From positions 30,269,083 to 30,333,082 of the forward strand of contig CM077115.1 of assembly GCA_039619475.1 (NCBI GenBank): a stretch of DNA of 64,000 bases, read 5' to 3'. Within the stretch, counting starts at the first letter, position 1; every line of letters begins with the position of its first letter. Below are positions 59,526 through 64,000 of this stretch, in pieces. A model generated the notes under the pieces. That model worked only from the letters and a program-made list of their open reading frames with translations. It was not told the DNA's origin and did not search any database. This DNA comes from Icerya purchasi. Its lineage: Eukaryota > Arthropoda > Insecta > Hemiptera > Monophlebidae. The position numbers and the translations under genes were made by a program.

Positions 59526-59834
59526 TTACATAATATGCTAAATTCAAAACAACAATAATTCCAAAACAGATATTTTTAGTCCAGTTCTTTTTCACACATC
59601 ACGCAGTGTCATCATATTGTACTGCAAAAAAAAATAAATTCTAATAAATAAACGCTATTTAGTCCTAGATTTTTGGAAGGATTAATTATCAATAAATATT
59701 TAAAAATTTGTAATTGTACTTGTTTGTTTTCCGAACTTCTATATAGTTATATTTGAATACTATTACTTAAACCACCTTCCTTGTTTGTCACTATTTATTA
59801 GATTACGATTTTTAAATAAAATTTATTTAGATAT

Positions 59835-60158
59835 ATACACAAAATTTTAAATAAACTACGCAAACATGCCAGAATGAGCATATTTTCAACCCTATTCGAA
59901 ATTTACAGCTATAATATTCGCGATGCAAACAGGGGGCTACATATTAGTTCTCGCGCTTTTTGAACTTTTCGGCAAATTTGAAAGTTTGGTTAAGAAAACG
60001 AAATACGGTTTCGTTCCCGACAAATAGCAATCTTTCAAACGATATATCACATGCCCCGGGAAAAAAAATATTTTTTCCAAAATTTCAAGTTTTCGGTGCC
60101 CCGAAGGTAGAGTTTTTAAGTTGGAAATCCGGATGGTCCAAACTAAAGAAACATACGT
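59835..60158 (-). repeat. Single satellite unit next to the I-group LINE 3' half
   Basis: Same satellite as at 30.3-32.6 kb but inverted relative to it. It includes the complements of the shared blocks (TTAAGAAAACGAAATACGGT, CGATATATCACATG, AAATTTCAAGTTTTCGGTGC). It ends near 60,158 (GAAACATACGT), where LINE RT sequence begins. Relative to the LINE reading direction, it has the same orientation as the array that ends the 5' half at 32,579. Confidence 0.8.
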
Positions 60159-62815
60159 TGTTCAAACTATAAACTATTACACCTCATCAACTATAGTCTG
60201 GAGGAAAATTCGAGCACTTGATAGGAAAAATTTTTCACCAACTCCCACCAGCATCAAATTTGATAACTACATTTACACAGACTTAACCGAAATAACATCA
60301 TTGTTTGCGAAATTTATAGCTCTACAGTCCAGCAACTCCAACTTCTCAACAGAAGCGCTCAATCATAAAAGAAACCTCGCCTCCATAAATCTTGACTTTC
60401 AATCTAACAACGAAGAACCGTACAACAGTCCTATTACGCTCGAGGAACTTCAACGAGGCATCAAACAACTGAAACCAGCCGCAGTTGGACCGGATAGCAT
60501 TCATGTTTACATGCTCCAAAATGCCCCTGAACCAGTTATTCTTCTACTACTATCAATTTTTAACCACATCTGGACAACAAATACATTCCCAGATTCATGG
60601 AGAACCGCTGAAATCATCCCGATCCCGAAACCAAACAAAAATCCAATGTTGCTAGACAATTACCGACCTATTTCACTCACTAGCGTTCTGTGCAAACTCA
60701 TGGAACGAATTACAAACGCGCGATTGCAATGGTTCATCGAATCCAACAATCATCTAACCGATTCGCAATGTGGTTTTCGAGCAAGGAGATCAACGATTGA
60801 TCAATTAATTTTCCTCAAGCAATCCATTCAGACATCACTTATTCGCAAAAACCATCTGATGGCTATATTTTTCGACATGTCCAAAGCGTTTGACAATACC
60901 TGGAAAGAAAAATTTTTAAAAACTCTCCACGGTTGGGGAATTCGCGGTCACCTGGCGTACTTCGTTAAAAATTTCGTATCGAACCGCAAATTTCATATAC
61001 GGCTAGGCTCGGTTAAATCAACTTCCCACGATCTTCAGAATGGTGTTCCTCAGGGTTCCGTCCTGAGCCCCACCCTCTTTAACGTGGCCATAAACGACAT
61101 TTCGGACCAAATCTGCCTTCCTGTCAAATGTTCCTTATTTGCGGATGATCTAGTCATCTTCATATCCTGCTCGGACCCAGCCCTCGGAACGTCAGCACTA
61201 GAGGAAACGATCGACAAATTACAAATCTGGTCAGTTCAAAACGGCTTCAACTTTTCCAACACGAAAACTACCGCTATACATTTCTGTAGAGTTCGTCGTT
61301 GCAACCATGGAATCTCAGTTCAGATGAACAACACAACTATACCATCCTCAAATACTGTGAAATTTCTAGGAATCAATTTGGATGAGAAACTTACATGGAA
61401 ATCATATATCAATCAACTAAAAACAGTCTGCACCAAAAAATTAAACTTAATTCGTAAATTGGCTAGCACATCATATGGCTCGGATCGTTCCTCCTTATTA
61501 AAATTATATCAGGCACTAATTAAGTCGAGGCTCGACTACGGCGCTGTAATATACTCTTCAGCAAATCAAAGCAGTATCAACACACTTAACACGATTCATC
61601 ACACTGCGGCGAGACTCGCTATTGGCGCTTATCCTACTTCTCCATCCATTAGCGTTCTTTGTGAAGCTGGCATTCCTCCTCTCAATATTTGCAGAAATCG
61701 GAGCATTCTAAACACATGGATACGACTCAAATCGTCGGACAGCCTTCCTTCGCTAAATTCTCTTCTTCCAACACCACACACATCGGTGCTTACTCTTTAC
61801 AATCAAGTAACTGAAATCTTGGACACGATGCAAATCATGTTACCACCGACATATAAACTGACTATGGCATCAACACCTCCATGGACGAATTTACAACTCA
61901 ACATAGATCTTCAGCTCCAGAAATTCCCAAAGAAAGGATCAGCATCCAGTACTTTATGCTCCGCGTTTCAGAGCATGGTTAACAAATATAATAGCTGTAA
62001 AATAGTTTTTACTGATGGGTCCAAAACACCTCAAGGAACAGGTTGTGGAGTAGCATCTGATACAGAAATTATTCTTCGGTACTCCCTTCCGGCTCCATTT
62101 TCAACACTTTCGGCGGAACTAATGGCCATAAAACTGGCTATAGAAAATATAACAACTTTTGATCCCGATTCCTCATACCTTATATGTACAGATTCACTAA
62201 ACGCAATTACATCTCTTCAAAAATACAATTCCCCTCATCAGCATCCAATAGCCAAAGAAATTATTCGCGCCCTATGCAGTACAAGTGTTCACATCTCGTT
62301 CGCATGGATCCCATCAACACGTTGGAATCAACGGAAAATCACTTGCGGATACTGTGGCGAAAGAAGGCTCATTATTCTTTCCAGTTCCAAATATCGAAAT
62401 ACCACCGATGGACCTCAAAGCTTATATTGCACGGAAATCACTACAAATATGGCAAGAACAATGGACCAGCACCCCAAACTCGAACAAGCTTCGCTCAATT
62501 CGTGACACCATTCATCCATGGAAAACTTCACTATCAACAAATCGAAGGAACGAAATAGTTGTCACAAGATTCCGTCTAGGCCACACCAAAATCACGCACA
62601 GTCACCTCCTGTCCAGACAATCCATCCCACTATGTTCCAATTGCAATTCTCCCATCACAGTCCAACACTTACTCATCAACTGTCCTACTTACAATACATG
62701 CCGAACACAAACTCTCCGGTCGTCTAACCTTTCCAAAATCTTATCTGATCATCACGACAAAGTGGAACATCTCCTCCTTTTCCTCAAAATTACTAACTTA
62801 TTCCATACCATCTAA
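60159..62815 (+). pseudogene. I-group LINE ORF2, RT and RNase H part (3' half)
   Basis: Continues the LINE ORF2 from just after the endonuclease linker. It starts INYYTSSTIVWRKIRALDR near 60,165, with no start codon of its own. RT: GPDSIHVYMLQ, PIPKPNKNP, YRPISLTSVLCKLMERI, GFRARRSTIDQL, FFDMSKAFDNTW, GVPQGSVLSPTLF near 61,042, and FADDLVIF with the catalytic aspartates at 61,138-61,161. RNase H: FTDGSKTPQGTGCGVA near 62,008, LSAELMAIKLAIE, and ICTDSLNAI. After WIPS at 62,316, one extra A shifts the frame, and HVGINGKSLADTVAKEG continues in the next frame to a stop at 62,813-62,815. A C-terminal knuckle CSNCNSPITVQHLLINC is intact. Apart from that base the 2.65 kb is open. Confidence 0.9.
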
Positions 62816-62890
62816 CTTCTGACTTATCAGTGCCTCTGGCCTAGGCGGCAGTACATGGCACGTTAATCAAAGAAGAAGAAGAAGAAGAAG
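62816..62890 (+). other. I-group LINE 3' UTR and (GAA)n tail
   Basis: A short UTR containing CTGGCCTAGGCGGCAGTACA and TGGCACGTTAATC, then seven GAA-type repeats. Tandem-repeat tails in place of poly-A are known for I-group LINEs (the Drosophila I factor has TAA repeats). Confidence 0.75.
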
Positions 62891-62904
62891 AAAAAATAAA
62901 TCCC
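62891..62904 (+). repeat. TSD at the 3' end of the split I-group LINE
   Basis: AAAAAATAAATCCC right after the (GAA)n tail. It is identical to the minus-strand sequence bordering the 5' UTR at 35,103-35,116. Confidence 0.85.
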
Positions 62905-63142
62905 AATTATTAATAATACACTGTAGGAAAACTAAATGGATATTTCTTTTAGAAAACGGATCTTTTAGATGCACTAAAAACGTAAAAAAAACAACTAATT
63001 TCTCTCGAATGATAATTTAAAAACGAGTTGCTAAACCGTAAAAAAGGTGAGACGCTGAACATACCAGTGTAAACTAAGAGCTTAGCGCAACAACTTCTTT
63101 TTAAGTCACCATTCCGGACAAAGAAAATAGAAATAGATATTC

Positions 63143-63658
63143 GTGTTAAAAAAATGTACTGGCTTCTTTCTAGGAAGAAATAGCGTTTTAAGTATTGATA
63201 ATAAACGTTCGATATACACAAGTATCTTGAAGCCTATTTGGACCTACGGAGTACAGTTTTGGGGTTGTGCTAAACCTACAAATCTGAAGATAATACAGAC
63301 CGCGCAGAATAAAATCCTTAGGCTCGTAACCAAGGCGCCATGGTATGTATCAAATCAAACTTTGCATCAAGATTTAGGGATAGAACATGTGGCAGATGTT
63401 ATTAAAACTCATGCCCGAAGACACGCAGAAAGACACTTGGAAAGTCATCCGAATAAACTTGCTGCTGGACTGCTACATACTGCTAATGATAGGAGGCGGC
63501 TGAAGCGTAAGAAACCTCATGACCTTGTTTAAAAGTTTATCGGGTAGGTACTATTGGGTACTTCTCCCTTCATGCTAAATATTTCCCTGTTAAGAATATT
63601 GCTAAATGGGCTAGATGGCCAGTTTGTAATACAATAACAATTTAAAAAAAAAAAAAAA
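63143..63658 (+). pseudogene. Jockey-type LINE 3' end, well preserved
   Basis: A 129-codon open frame (63,143-63,532) reads LGRNSVLSIDNKRSIYTSIL, KPIWTYGVQFWGCAKPTNLK, IIQTAQNKILRLVTKAPWYV and a C-terminal RRLKRKKPHDLV. This is the standard C-terminus of Jockey-clade ORF2 (WLLGR.S.LS..NK..LY...LKPIWTYG.QLWG). The coding end is intact. A 3' UTR and a poly-A of about 15 bases at 63,643-63,658 follow. It is truncated at the 5' side near 63,145, inside the RT C-terminal region. Same clade as the relics at 12.6 and 46.5 kb. No TSD was identified. Confidence 0.85.
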
Positions 63659-64000
63659 ATCCGGTGTATTTAAAAGACACATTTTTTTTTAACTATTTGT
63701 TTGGTTTAGTATTCTTTTTAATTGTTTATTTTATTTTCTAATTTTTAATATCATTATGTCTTAGAGAGAAACAAATAAATCATTACCACGGGTTCAGGTT
63801 TTTTGTCTTTCATTCTTAACGATTGAACGTTGCTGCAAAGTAGACGTAAATTAATATTCACAATGTAAAATTTTATTTTCGCAGCGAACGATAAAATTTA
63901 AGCAAAGTAGGTCAATTGTTATTAAAAAATGAAAAATTATTGAACGGATTTTGTACATTTGTAATAGCGAAAAGATTTGCGGTAATCGAATTACGATTTC
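63659..64000. other. AT-rich flank, nothing recognised
   Basis: No feature could be supported in the final stretch. Confidence 0.4.

Overview
This is a nuclear, intergenic stretch of an AT-rich animal genome, almost certainly an arthropod and probably an insect. The evidence is the mobile-element content: I-group and Jockey-type LINEs, a GIY-YIG Penelope-like element, mariner and hAT transposons, a Mutator-like DNA transposon, and a tRNA-headed SINE with a CCCAGCAGTGGG tail motif. There are no bacterial operons, rRNA genes or CRISPR arrays, and no confident single-copy host gene. The best host-gene candidate is one small exon at about 35,994-36,188.

Layout. 0-8 kb: AT-rich DNA with a 430-bp foldback and small LINE 3' ends. 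8-14 kb: a 5'-truncated LINE with a target-site duplication (TSD), a possible hAT relic, a decayed mariner, two fragments of a pyrimidine-rich LINE (here called family P) and a Jockey 3' end. 15-16 kb: a Penelope-type foldback. 16-18.5 kb: unassigned sequence. 18.5-27 kb: nested elements. A long family P copy (about 19.26-23.79 kb) is interrupted by a 1.5-kb inverted-dimer Penelope-like element with a 14-bp TSD. A SINE head follows, then an I-type LINE piece on the minus strand, a second Penelope-like tail, a small foldback and another family P copy. 27-30 kb: featureless AT-rich DNA. 30.2-35.1 kb: a satellite array of about 280-bp units abutting the 5' half of an I-group LINE (minus strand). 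37-39.3 kb: a decayed Mutator-like transposon. 39.7-42 kb: a decayed LINE followed by a SINE. 45.7-48.3 kb: a deleted mariner, a Jockey RT fragment, and a hAT with a LINE inserted in it. 50-51.6 kb: LINE relics. 55-58.2 kb: a deleted mariner, a SINE and a twin-primed LINE end. 59.8-62.9 kb: one satellite unit followed by the 3' half (RT, RNase H, 3' tail) of an I-group LINE. 63.1-63.66 kb: a Jockey 3' end.

Main result. The I-group LINE 5' half (35,102 down to 32,579, minus strand) and 3' half (about 60,160-62,890, plus strand) appear to be one insertion cut in two. Each breaks in the same short part of ORF2 between endonuclease and reverse transcriptase, each abuts the same satellite at the break in the same relative orientation, and their outer ends carry the same 14-bp sequence (AAAAAATAAATCCC) in opposite orientation. 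That is what is expected if a full-length LINE was interrupted by satellite DNA and the region was then inverted (about 27 kb) through the satellite, or if the assembly joined it that way.

All assignments come from reading motifs and frames by eye. Family names are by resemblance, not database search. Coordinates of decayed elements are approximate.
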